Source: Chitinophaga pinensis
GTDB lineage: Bacteria; Planctomycetota; Phycisphaerae; Phycisphaerales; SM1A02
Length of the DNA stretch: 11,709 bases
Direction of reading: 5' to 3'
Assembly (NCBI GenBank): GCA_943329105.2
Contig: CALQCP020000047.1
Span: forward strand, 1 to 11,709
Shown: positions 1 to 6,552 of the stretch, piece after piece
Numbering within the stretch: position 1 is the stretch's first letter
How the letters are laid out: each line of letters opens with the position of its first letter
Made by a program: the position numbers and the translations under genes
Notes under the pieces: generated by a model
What the model saw: only the letters and a program-made list of their open reading frames with translations
The model's database searches: none
Told to the model about the DNA's origin: nothing

Positions 1-903
1 TACTCGGGGCACGGCATCGGTCAAGCGCTGCTCAAAGTCGATCCGCTTCTGCAGCGCTACCGGGCGCATGATTGCTTGCAATCCTTCCAGTAAATCCGCT
101 ACCGACGTGGGACTCATGGTCACTTCCATGCGACCGGCCTCAATCTTGGCCATATCAAGCAGTTCATTAATCATGTCCAAGAGCGATCGCCCGCTGCGCT
201 GAATGTTGTTGATGTAGCGGACCCGCTTGGGATCAGCCGCTGCATCGCCGCGGGCAATTTCTTCAAGCAAATCAGCAAAACCAATGATGGAGTTCAGCGG
301 CGTGCGCAATTCATGGCTGACGTTCGCCAAGAATTCGCTCTTCAGTCTGTTGGACTCGCCCAGTCCAACGTTGGCCTCGGAGAGCTCGCCGATCTTCAAA
401 TCAAGCGCTTGGTTCATTCCCGAAAGTTGCCGCTGCACGCGCTCGTTGGCATCAAGCATGCGATTCAGGCTGTCAGCGAATGACTCCACTTCATCCCGGC
501 TACGTACTTGCACGCGTGCGCTCTGCTCGCCGCGACTCACCCGCTCCGCCGTGTCCTGCAACTGCCGAAGCGGCGAAAGTACATCACGGCGCAACACCAG
601 CCACAGCAAAGTGATGCCAGTCGCCACCACCAAACTGCCGCCCACGATCAACAACCAGCGAATCAGCAACAGATCCAGTTCCGCCGATTCCACCGCGGAT
701 GCGTCAGCATTGACACTGGCATTGGGATCGGTACCGGCATTGGGATCGGCACTGGCACTGGTACGACCAATGGCGCTGGCATCGTCCATGAGGCGATCGA
801 CCATCAGCCACGCCCCAGTGACGACAATCGAGGTCACTACTGCCGTGCCAATGCCGAAGACGATCAATGCACGTGCGGCCAGCGAACCAATCCTTCGAGC
901 CAT
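1..903 (-). CDS. Membrane sensor histidine kinase, C-terminus cut by window edge
   Basis: Two-component sensor kinase of the inner membrane; it would autophosphorylate on His and pass the phosphate to a response regulator not seen here. The 301 visible residues read: a membrane segment (about 12-34), a short extracytoplasmic loop (35-82) rich in Ala, Asp and Asn, a second membrane segment (83-104), a HAMP linker (about 105-155), a helical stretch (155-188) and a HisKA dimerisation domain. The H-box is SHELRTPLN, with the phosphoacceptor at His197. Residues 240-300 lead into the HATPase domain, but its N and G boxes lie beyond the left edge. The start is ATG at 903; an ATG at 927 would add eight residues (MVEPIIPA), and neither has a clear ribosome binding site. 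The loop is too short for a known ligand-binding fold, so the signal cannot be guessed. Family call is firm; partner and signal are unknown. Confidence 0.92.
   Translation of the reverse strand, partial: MARRIGSLAARALIVFGIGTAVVTSIVVTGAWLMVDRLMDDASAIGRTSASADPNAGTDPNASVNADASAVESAELDLLLIRWLLIVGGSLVVATGITLLWLVLRRDVLSPLRQLQDTAERVSRGEQSARVQVRSRDEVESFADSLNRMLDANERVQRQLSGMNQALDLKIGELSEANVGLGESNRLKSEFLANVSHELRTPLNSIIGFADLLEEIARGDAAADPKRVRYINNIQRSGRSLLDMINELLDMAKIEAGRMEVTMSPTSVADLLEGLQAIMRPVALQKRIDFEQRLTDAVPRV
718..753. repeat. Two 18-bp tandem units in the kinase sensor loop
   Basis: Units 718-735 and 736-753 differ only in the last few bases (ggcattgggatcggtacc against ggcattgggatcggcact), and degenerate relatives continue to about 785. 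The unit length is a multiple of three, so the kinase reading frame is kept. On the minus strand the units encode Asp-Pro-Asn-Ala-type residues of the extracytoplasmic loop (about residues 50-62). Confidence 0.7.
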
Positions 904-965
904 GGCGGGGATGATAGGCTCAACCATCCATGCGCAAACCAGGATGCAACGAAGACCATGTGGAG

Positions 966-1295
966 ATGACCGACGTGCTGTGCGACTTCTGCATGCAGGA
1001 GTGGACCGAAGCACGCCCCATGGTGGAAGGCCACCAAGGCAGTTGTATATGCGGCGATTGCTTGGCGGCCGCGTACCGCGTCTTGGTGATGGTGGAGTCG
1101 GCCATTCCGGAGACCCCCTCCAAGTGCGTCCTCTGTCTGGAGATGCGCTCGGAACCATCGTGGCACATGCCGCCTGCGCCCGGCGCCCTGCCGATTGGAG
1201 AGGACACTCCGCACGCATGCCGGCGCTGCGTTCGGCAATCGGCGGCGGTGTTGCAAAAAGTCACTGAATTCGGCTGGCGCAAGCCGACCGCGTGA
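966..1295 (+). CDS. Small protein with two C4 zinc-finger modules, the first ClpX-like
   Basis: A 109-residue soluble protein I cannot name. It has four CxxC pairs: C6/C9 with C29/C32, and C54/C57 with C85/C88. The first module (CDFC, then RPMVEG, then CGDCL) resembles the N-terminal C4 zinc finger of ClpX, which binds adaptors and dimerises. The second module has the same CxxC...CxxC plan, suggesting a duplication. No AAA+ domain follows, so this is not ClpX. A metal-binding protein-protein interaction role is inference. I chose ATG 966 because the twelve codons after the alternative ATG at 930 have weaker GC at third positions and would leave almost no space to the divergent kinase gene. 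The STAS gene follows after 30 bp on the same strand, so the two probably share a transcript. Confidence 0.72.
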   Translation: MTDVLCDFCMQEWTEARPMVEGHQGSCICGDCLAAAYRVLVMVESAIPETPSKCVLCLEMRSEPSWHMPPAPGALPIGEDTPHACRRCVRQSAAVLQKVTEFGWRKPTA

Positions 1296-1325
1296 CCGTT
1301 CGCCTTTGCGATACCCTGCGTTGCC

Positions 1326-1670
1326 ATGGAGACGTACCTCGCCGAAGCCGACGATAAAGTGATTGTGATTGTTGCCGACGGTGGCCTAAACAAGGGCACC
1401 GCTGAACAAATCACGCAGGTGGTTCAGCAGGCAATCGATTGCGGGATGAAGGGCGTCATCATCGATTGCTCCAAGCTGGACATTCTCTCCAGTGCCGGGC
1501 TCGGCAAGATGCTGATGCTGCACAAGCAAATGAAGCAGCACGGTGGAGAGGTCAAGATCGCCGGTTTGCACGGCATGGCGGTGCAGGTCTTGCGCCTCAC
1601 CCGGCTGGACGGCATCTTCCAGTTGTATCCGGATGTTTCTCAGGCACGGCTGGCGTTCCGCGGGAGCTGA
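1326..1670 (+). CDS. STAS-domain anti-sigma factor antagonist-like protein
   Basis: A single STAS domain of 114 residues, the normal size for the SpoIIAA/RsbV family. These cytoplasmic proteins bind an anti-sigma kinase when unphosphorylated and release the sigma factor; related ones act in other partner-switching circuits. The core strand and helix read VIIDCSKLDILSSAGLGKML (43-62); Ser56 in the SSAGLG turn is the likely phosphoacceptor by family comparison. Later strands (GEVKIAGLHG, 74-83) and the helix with VLRLTRLDGIF (88-98) complete the fold. No SpoIIAB/RsbW-type kinase or PP2C phosphatase gene is in the window, so the partners must be elsewhere or the role differs. The ATG has no clear Shine-Dalgarno. 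It follows the zinc-finger gene by 30 bp. Confidence 0.9.
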   Translation: METYLAEADDKVIVIVADGGLNKGTAEQITQVVQQAIDCGMKGVIIDCSKLDILSSAGLGKMLMLHKQMKQHGGEVKIAGLHGMAVQVLRLTRLDGIFQLYPDVSQARLAFRGS

Positions 1671-1682
1671 AGGGCGGCACGC

Positions 1683-1739
1683 GCGCGGAGCAACGGCAAG
1701 TGCGCGGAGCACCACCAAGTGCGCGGAGCAACAGCAAGC
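1683..1739. repeat. Three tandem 19-bp repeats between convergent genes
   Basis: Units at 1683-1701, 1702-1720 and 1721-1739 share gcgcggagca at the start and caag near the end, and differ at a few inner bases. They lie wholly in the 103-bp gap between the STAS stop (1670) and the trmB stop (1774). I see no coding frame of note here and no classical hairpin with a T-run. Function unknown; replication slippage is the simplest origin. Confidence 0.8.
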
Positions 1740-1773
1740 GTCACAGATCGACGGAATAGCCGCACGAGTTTCG

Positions 1774-2430
1774 CTACACCCGTCGCAATGTGACCGCGTG
1801 AAACGGCCGGCCTTCGCGCTGGTATTTACGCTCAAAATTAGTGCCAACAACCTCGCCGTCCGCTGCGCTCACGGGGCGCTCAAAGCTCACCGGAATAAAG
1901 ATGTGACCGCTGCGAGCGATGTGTTCTTGATACCAAGCCCACAGTTCATCATGGTCAGTCACTAAACGAAGCTCACCACCCGGTCGAAGTATCCGGTGAA
2001 ACTGCGCAAGCGTGGCATCTTGCACCACGCGGCGCTTGTGATGGCGGGTCTTTGGCCAGGGATCGCTGAAATAGAGATGCACCACCGAGCAGCAACTATC
2101 CGGCAGCCAATGCGTCAAGAACTCCGTGGCATCCGCGTACAACATGCGAACATTCGTCAATTCAGCACGTCGAATGCGGTCGGCCGCATAGCGGTAGAAC
2201 TCGCCCGCGTATTCGATTCCCAGAAAGTTGACATCCGGGTGCGATGGCGCCTCTTGCAGCAGAAATGTGCCTTTGCCAGAACCGATCTCTAATTCAAACG
2301 GCGCATCGGGGCGCGCCGGGAAGAAATAGCCAGGACCGAGCCGACCCGCCTCCGCAGGGGGTAGTTCGCGCTGCGCGAGGCCGATGCCAGTGACATCAAG
2401 CGTACGACCATGACCAAGTCCAAATGACAT
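1774..2430 (-). CDS. trmB: tRNA (guanine-N7-)-methyltransferase TrmB
   Basis: Transfers a methyl group from S-adenosylmethionine to N7 of guanine 46 in the variable loop of tRNA. At 218 residues it has the usual family length. The class I methyltransferase motifs are in order: ELEIGSGKGTF (47-56) for SAM binding, LGIEYAGEFYR (70-80), an acidic residue at Asp100 after the next strand, LYFSDPWPKTRHHKRR (119-134), which is the TrmB signature, TDHDELW (158-164) and TNFERKYQREG (197-207) near the C-terminus. The ATG at 2430 is the only sensible start, since a stop lies in frame shortly upstream. The bases before it are pyrimidine-rich (ctttcccccc) and offer no Shine-Dalgarno. It lies 108 bp downstream of the hydrolase gene; I see no clear terminator or promoter in that gap. 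Confidence 0.96.
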   Translation of the reverse strand: MSFGLGHGRTLDVTGIGLAQRELPPAEAGRLGPGYFFPARPDAPFELEIGSGKGTFLLQEAPSHPDVNFLGIEYAGEFYRYAADRIRRAELTNVRMLYADATEFLTHWLPDSCCSVVHLYFSDPWPKTRHHKRRVVQDATLAQFHRILRPGGELRLVTDHDELWAWYQEHIARSGHIFIPVSFERPVSAADGEVVGTNFERKYQREGRPFHAVTLRRV

Positions 2431-2538
2431 GGGGGGAAAGGATAGTGGAATACGCAGCGGAGTCCACGGAGACCACTACACGAGTGATCATGATGATGGC
2501 CCCGGCTACCGCCCCGCGCCTTTCCTTGATTTCCTCGG

Positions 2539-4422
2539 CTATTGAGAGACCGCCGGCACGACCGCCGCACGTGGCGGCTGAGCCAGTACCCACGAGGCAA
2601 TCACATCAAGCACTTCGGGGTCGATGGTGATGTTGATCTTGGAGTACTCATCAATGGCGCCCGTCTGCGCGCGTTGGAACAAGTGATTCAGGCCAGGCAT
2701 GATCTTCACGGTGGCGGGTGCGCCGCTTGCTTTCAAAGCCGCCTCAATCGCGGGGACATTCTGGACGGCATCCACTTGCGTATCAAGCGTTCCGTTCAGT
2801 ACCAAGACCGGGCACTTCACTTTGCGTAACGAAACCGCCGGATCAAGTACCAAGAATCGCTTCATCCACGGTGAACCAACCTGCGCAAGCGCTGCATCCA
2901 CTTGCGCTTCAAGGGTCGCTTCCGGAATGGTCGCCAAATCTGTCCCGCCGAGCGCCAACTGCGCGACCACCAATTTCTTGGCCGCCGCGCGCAATACTTC
3001 GTTACTGGCGCCAGCCTTGACCGCATCCAGGTAAGCAGCGTGAGCTGCTACCGCCGGGGCAATCTGCGCTTCGGTCAGGCCAGTTGCAAGCAGAATGCGC
3101 TTGTTCTGTTCGCGCAGAATGGCATCGCCGTTCACGCCGGTGCCAGCCATCATGACAATGAATGCCGCACGCGCAGGGTTTGCTGCTGATTTCGCTGATC
3201 GTTCGTCCATGTTCACGACCGCCATTGGTGCAACCAATCCACCTTCGCTGTGGCCAATCATGCCCAGACGCGCAGCATCAATTCCTTCCACGCTGGCAAG
3301 CGTGCCAAATTCCACTACTGCATCGCTCATGAAATCATCAGTGACCGCTGTGGCGTACGAACCCGTCGATCCACCGACGCCGCGATCGTCGCAACGAAGC
3401 ACGGCGATGCCACGCCGCGCCAGGGCGTCGGCCAGTACCAAGAACGGCTTGTGTCCCATGAGTGACTCGTCGCGATCCTGCGGACCGCTGCCCGAAACAA
3501 GCAGTACTGCTGGCACTGGATGATCCTTGGACGCACCATCCGGAAGAAACAGCGTTCCCTCCAAGGTGTGGCCCAGCGGGTGCTTGACGCGTTGCGAAAG
3601 TACGGCGTATGGAAACGGCGCCTTGGGCTCCTGCGGACGAACGGGAGCGCCGAGCGCAGGAAGCGGCGTGCCAGCGGTGTGCGGCCGGAACACCAGCGGA
3701 CCCTTGAACGTTGCTTGGCTGAACTCGCCGCGCAAATCCGCGCCATCTTCACGCAGGTTGATCGTCGCGTTTCCTGGAACAGGCAGCCGGATGGTGAACA
3801 CACCCTCAGCGCTGCGCGTCACGAAGAGTGAAAGCGCCGCGATCTTCTGCGCGGGAATATCAATCGCTCCGGCCCATCGGTCGGCGCCGTTGGGCGCGAT
3901 GGTGAGCCCCATCGCCAGCGTCTGCCCGCCAGCCTCCAACTGTCCCGCCCACGTACGGGCATCCTTTGCGCCCACCGCCTCAATGGTTCGCTCAAGATGC
4001 ACGGGCATTTCAATTGCCTGCGGCGACCCAGGCGGAGTAGCAATGAGAACACCATCAAGTGCATCACCCGCGCGCGTCACATCAAAGCGAATGCTGCCGA
4101 CCATGGCGCTGAAACTTCCGGTGAGATGTCCATCCTTCTCAGCAAGGCCATTGATTGATTCGCCAAGCGATCCAAACGCTGGAAGTGCGCCCTGCGCGGT
4201 GAGCTTCCCTTTGGTGGTTTCCACCCCAAGCACCACGTCGACTGGTCGCGCACCGGTCGTGGAACCCATCCACAGGCCATCAAAGGCGCTGGGGCTGGCG
4301 GCTGACGGTGCAGCCTGGAACAGCGAGTACGAAGCGTGAACTACCGGCTCCCCGAGAACGAACGTTGCAATGACGCAGACCGCCGTCAGTCGAAAAATCA
4401 ACGTCTGTTGTATCTGTTGCAT
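2539..4422 (-). CDS. Secreted alpha/beta hydrolase with N-terminal beta-rich domain
   Basis: A 627-residue exported serine hydrolase; its substrate cannot be told, with an esterase or peptidase-like acyl hydrolase as options. The N-terminus carries a Sec signal (charged start, hydrophobic run around residues 9-24, likely cleavage after VHA at 30). Residues 47-145 and 158-247 look like two related beta-rich modules (W-x-G starts, FDVTRAGDALDG and INLREDGADLRG late in each). The catalytic domain begins near 275: a GSGPQDRDE turn (311-319), DDRGVGGSTG (345-354), the nucleophile elbow GHSEGG with Ser392, Asp547 in NGTLDTQVD and His580 in GLNHLF, so the triad is complete. A ribosome binding site gagggc sits 6 bases before the ATG. 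It follows rsfS by 57 bp on the same strand, though the job seems unrelated to translation. Confidence 0.88.
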   Translation of the reverse strand: MQQIQQTLIFRLTAVCVIATFVLGEPVVHASYSLFQAAPSAASPSAFDGLWMGSTTGARPVDVVLGVETTKGKLTAQGALPAFGSLGESINGLAEKDGHLTGSFSAMVGSIRFDVTRAGDALDGVLIATPPGSPQAIEMPVHLERTIEAVGAKDARTWAGQLEAGGQTLAMGLTIAPNGADRWAGAIDIPAQKIAALSLFVTRSAEGVFTIRLPVPGNATINLREDGADLRGEFSQATFKGPLVFRPHTAGTPLPALGAPVRPQEPKAPFPYAVLSQRVKHPLGHTLEGTLFLPDGASKDHPVPAVLLVSGSGPQDRDESLMGHKPFLVLADALARRGIAVLRCDDRGVGGSTGSYATAVTDDFMSDAVVEFGTLASVEGIDAARLGMIGHSEGGLVAPMAVVNMDERSAKSAANPARAAFIVMMAGTGVNGDAILREQNKRILLATGLTEAQIAPAVAAHAAYLDAVKAGASNEVLRAAAKKLVVAQLALGGTDLATIPEATLEAQVDAALAQVGSPWMKRFLVLDPAVSLRKVKCPVLVLNGTLDTQVDAVQNVPAIEAALKASGAPATVKIMPGLNHLFQRAQTGAIDEYSKINITIDPEVLDVIASWVLAQPPRAAVVPAVSQ

Positions 4423-4428
4423 AGCTAT

Positions 4429-4434
4429 GCCCTC
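4429..4434 (-). promoter_or_regulatory. Ribosome binding site of the hydrolase gene
   Basis: On the minus strand gagggc lies 6 bases before the ATG at 4422. It is one of the few good Shine-Dalgarno matches in this window and supports that start together with the signal peptide. Confidence 0.65.
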
Positions 4435-4479
4435 AAGTGCTGCTGATGCTGCTGAAGTTGAACGGTGCCGCTGTGGCGC

Positions 4480-4866
4480 TTACGCCCGAACAGGCGCAGG
4501 AACATCGACCGCAATGCCATCGGCCCAGAGAGATTCCAGGTCGTAGTACGCGCGCTGGTCCGGCTCAAAGAGGTGGACCACCACATCAACAAAGTCCACC
4601 ACGATCCACGTGGTACCAGTGTCGCGGTCCGAACGGAACGGCGGCTGATTGGTTGCCTTGCCCAGATCTTCAAGTGCCTGCGCCACGCTCTTCATCTGCC
4701 GATCGGAAGTACCGCTGGCAATGATGATGTAATCACAGACCTGGCTGATACCGCGCAGGTCGGAGAGCGTGACATTGGTGCACTTATCCAACATGCAAGC
4801 GCGCGCCAAATCAACGGCGAATGCGCGGACTGCAGCCGGGTCACCCTTGGACTTGGTTCTAATCAT
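4480..4866 (-). CDS. rsfS: Ribosomal silencing factor RsfS (Iojap family)
   Basis: RsfS binds protein uL14 on the large ribosomal subunit and blocks joining of the subunits, lowering translation when nutrients are short. The 128-residue product matches the family in length and motifs: CDYIIIASGTSDRQMKSVAQ (44-63), TTWIVVDFVDVVVHLFEP (85-102) and RAYYDLESLWAD (105-116). I place the start at ATG 4866 (MIRTKSKG), with ggcgag about 8 bases upstream. A GTG at 4896 would add ten residues that do not resemble the family. The gene follows rpsU by 61 bp on the same strand, so a ribosomal protein and a ribosome-silencing factor are probably co-transcribed. In many bacteria rsfS instead sits next to nadD, which is not seen here. 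Confidence 0.95.
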   Translation of the reverse strand: MIRTKSKGDPAAVRAFAVDLARACMLDKCTNVTLSDLRGISQVCDYIIIASGTSDRQMKSVAQALEDLGKATNQPPFRSDRDTGTTWIVVDFVDVVVHLFEPDQRAYYDLESLWADGIAVDVPAPVRA

Positions 4867-4927
4867 GATGAATGCTCGCCAAAGTGCTGGCCACACTGCT
4901 CGCCAACATGTTCAACGGTAGCGATGC

Positions 4928-5260
4928 TCACGCGCCGCGACCGCCGCTGCGACCACCACCGCCGCCGCCGCTGCCGCCTTCACGGCTGCCACCGGAACGT
5001 GAGCCGGCACCTGAACGGCCACCGGTCGTGCGCGCAGCTGGTGCGGCAGAAGGCGAACCTGGACGGGAGCCGGGACGACCGAGCAACGGACGAGGACCAG
5101 CGCGACGAATCGCTGCGCGACGCTTGATCTCGGAAGGCTTCTCGTAATACTGGCGGCGCTTCACTTCTTTCGTCAGCCCGTCTTTTTCACAGAGCTTCTT
5201 GAAGCGGCGGACCATCTGCTCGACGGTTTCGCCTCCACGCGCCTTGACCTTAATTGCCAT
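4928..5260 (-). CDS. rpsU: Small ribosomal subunit protein bS21 with long Gly/Arg/Ser tail
   Basis: bS21 is a small basic protein of the 30S subunit near the anti-Shine-Dalgarno end of 16S rRNA. Residues 1-50 give the family core: VKARGGETVEQMVRRFKKLC (5-24), then a basic helix with KEVKRRQYYEKPSEIKRR (31-48). Family members usually have about 60-70 residues; this one has 110. Residues 52-110 are a low-complexity tail, first Arg/Pro-rich, then Ala-rich, then RSGG/GGRS with a run of seven Gly near the end, similar in make-up to RGG-box RNA-binding tails. The start is ATG 5260 with aaagg about ten bases upstream; the open frame continues to 5356, but that leader does not resemble bS21. A candidate promoter lies at 5330-5358. 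Family call is firm; any role of the tail is inference. Confidence 0.93.
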   Translation of the reverse strand: MAIKVKARGGETVEQMVRRFKKLCEKDGLTKEVKRRQYYEKPSEIKRRAAIRRAGPRPLLGRPGSRPGSPSAAPAARTTGGRSGAGSRSGGSREGGSGGGGGGRSGGRGA

Positions 5261-5321
5261 ATCGAGAAAACCTTTCGTTCTGTTCGTACCCCGCGCGTCG
5301 GACATCGCGTCCGCACTGGGG

Positions 5322-5341
5322 AACGGGGCATTAGACCCGTT
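5322..5341. promoter_or_regulatory. Palindrome over the -10 box of the candidate rpsU promoter
   Basis: aacggg (5322-5327) and cccgtt (5336-5341) form a perfect 6-bp inverted repeat with an 8-base spacer. The proposed -10 hexamer (5330-5335) lies entirely within the spacer, which is the layout of a repressor operator. No regulator can be named. On the plus strand it is followed by a short T-run, but no plus-strand gene precedes it, so a terminator is unlikely. Confidence 0.4.
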
Positions 5342-5358
5342 TTCGCTAAGAAACACAA
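5330..5358 (-). promoter_or_regulatory. Candidate sigma-70 promoter of rpsU
   Basis: Minus strand: -35 ttgtgt (5358-5353), a 17-base spacer, and -10 tctaat (5335-5330). The -10 matches five of six consensus bases and the -35 matches the first three. The transcript would start near 5322 and carry a leader of about 60 bases before rpsU, and probably reads on through rsfS. Assigned by pattern only. Confidence 0.45.
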
Positions 5359-5424
5359 TCCCCCTTCCATCAGAACATAGGATGTCCGATAAGGGGCACC
5401 GATCACCACCGCCCCGCTGCGCTC

Positions 5425-5907
5425 ATGCTCATCGTCGATGCCTACAACGTCCTGCATGTCACCGGCGTTTTGCCGCCGGAATTGGCTGGTTTGGACGCGC
5501 CGGACCTTGCCGATTTAGTGGCGGCCAGCCGCTGGGGGCGCCATCAGGCGGTCATTCTGTGTGACGGAACGCGCCCCAAGGAAATGCGCGCTGTGGAACG
5601 CGGGCTGGTCCGCGTCAGCTACGCAGGAGGCGGTCGAAGCGCGGACGCGGCGATTGAAGCGCTGGTGAACGAGAGTTCCCACCCGCGCCGCATCACCGTG
5701 GTTTCCAACGACCGCGCCGTGCAACGCTCCGGCAAGCGGCGCGGTGCCAAGATCTTGGGCGCTGATGAATTCCTGCGACAATTAGCCACCGACGCGGCAC
5801 GCGCGCCGCGCAGCAAACGCAGCGTTGCCAAGCGCGAGCATGGACCCCTGACTGACAAACAAGTCGACGCGTGGTTGCGCTACTTTGGCATTGATCCAAC
5901 GGAGTAA
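5425..5907 (+). CDS. YacP/Rae1-like NYN-domain ribonuclease
   Basis: A 160-residue NYN (PIN-like) protein of the YacP family, whose Bacillus member Rae1 is a ribosome-associated endoribonuclease. The acidic metal-binding residues are present: Asp5 in MLIVDAYNVL, Asp47 in VILCDGTRP, Asp74 in GRSADAAIE and Asp96 in VVSNDRAVQ. RRGAKILGADEFL (105-117) follows the last of these, as in the family. After a basic linker (129-138) the C-terminus carries LTDKQVDAWLRYFG (142-155), perhaps a docking helix. The ATG has no clear Shine-Dalgarno. The gene is divergent from rpsU and 6 bp ahead of pdxH, with which it is probably co-transcribed. A nuclease role is family-based; its RNA target is unknown. Confidence 0.85.
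   Translation: MLIVDAYNVLHVTGVLPPELAGLDAPDLADLVAASRWGRHQAVILCDGTRPKEMRAVERGLVRVSYAGGGRSADAAIEALVNESSHPRRITVVSNDRAVQRSGKRRGAKILGADEFLRQLATDAARAPRSKRSVAKREHGPLTDKQVDAWLRYFGIDPTE
5901..5904 (+). promoter_or_regulatory. pdxH ribosome binding site inside the end of the preceding gene
   Basis: ggag overlaps the last codons of the NYN gene and lies 9 bases before the pdxH ATG at 5914, which fits translational coupling. It decides for 5914 over the adjacent ATG at 5917. Confidence 0.55.
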
Positions 5908-5913
5908 CGAGTC

Positions 5914-6552
5914 ATGATGAAACATCCACCGATTGAACATCCTGCAAGCGCACTCAACTTTGACCACCCGCCACAAGCGCCCATGGATGCGTTCACACGC
6001 TGGTACGAAGCCGCGCACGAGGCGACCAGTGTTCCCAATCCAAACGCGATGAGCCTGGCAACCATTGACCCGGATGGCAAGCCGAGCGTTCGCGTGGTGT
6101 TGTGCCGCGGATTTGATGCACGCGGCGTGGTCTTCTATACCAACCGCGATAGCCGCAAAGGTGAGGCGTTGCGCGCACACCCGCGCGCGTGCGTCAACTT
6201 TCATTGGGATCAACTTGATCGGCAAGTACGCATTGAGGGATCGGTAGCACACACCACCGAAGCGGAAAGCGATGCGTATTGGAACAGTCGTCCGCGCGAG
6301 AACCGCGTCAATGCGTGTGCAAGTCAACAAAGTCGCCCGATCGGAACGCGTGCCGCGCTGGAGGCAGCCGTGCAGGAATTTGAAACACGCTTCGCTGGTC
6401 AAGACATTCCGCGGCCAGCACATTGGGGTGGATTCCGAATCGCGCCAGAACGCATCGAATTCTGGCAGGGTCACAAACACCGACTGCATGACCGAATGAT
6501 CTACGTCCGGCAAGACGATGGTTCGTATGTGACTACGCGACTTTGCCCATGA
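5914..6552 (+). CDS. pdxH: Pyridoxamine 5'-phosphate oxidase PdxH
   Basis: FMN-dependent oxidase that turns pyridoxamine or pyridoxine 5'-phosphate into pyridoxal 5'-phosphate with oxygen; last step of the DXP-dependent route and of salvage of vitamin B6. The 212 residues match the family length. Visible motifs: AMSLATID (45-52), SVRVVLCRGFD (58-68) and FYTNRDSRKGEAL (74-86) for FMN phosphate binding, DQLDRQVRIEG (99-109), SRPRENRVNACASQQSRPI (125-143), and the C-terminal signature HWGGFRIAPERIEFWQGHKH (170-189) followed by RLHDR, ending with RLCP where many members have RLAP. The gene lies 6 bp after the NYN gene, and its stop overlaps the next start as ATGA. Confidence 0.96.
   Translation: MMKHPPIEHPASALNFDHPPQAPMDAFTRWYEAAHEATSVPNPNAMSLATIDPDGKPSVRVVLCRGFDARGVVFYTNRDSRKGEALRAHPRACVNFHWDQLDRQVRIEGSVAHTTEAESDAYWNSRPRENRVNACASQQSRPIGTRAALEAAVQEFETRFAGQDIPRPAHWGGFRIAPERIEFWQGHKHRLHDRMIYVRQDDGSYVTTRLCP

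Larger units (their letters stand above)
5298..5389. repeat. Widely spaced 9-bp inverted repeat in the rpsU/NYN divergent region
   Basis: tcggacatc at 5298-5306 and gatgtccga at 5381-5389 are perfect inverted copies separated by 74 bp. They flank the candidate rpsU promoter. They could be two binding sites for one regulator or simply chance; a 9-bp match in a region of this size is uncommon but not rare. Confidence 0.45.

Noticed and set aside
227..1267. Plus-strand open frame of 346 codons
   Set aside because: It is antisense to the histidine kinase, whose HAMP and H-box motifs are clear, and its product is Ser/Arg/Ala-rich without a family match.
966..1295. A ClpX gene fragment
   Set aside because: The zinc-finger likeness is limited to the Cys pattern and a few residues, and no Walker motif or AAA+ sequence follows; the frame ends cleanly.
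3527..4339. Plus-strand open frame of 270 codons
   Set aside because: Antisense to the hydrolase, which has a signal peptide and a full catalytic triad.
5322..5343. Rho-independent terminator reading in the plus direction (stem plus four T)
   Set aside because: No plus-strand gene ends upstream, and the stem is short; its place over the -10 box fits an operator better.
5261..5356. Longer bS21 start at 5356
   Set aside because: The added 32 residues do not resemble bS21, and MAIKVKARGG is the typical N-terminus with aaagg upstream.
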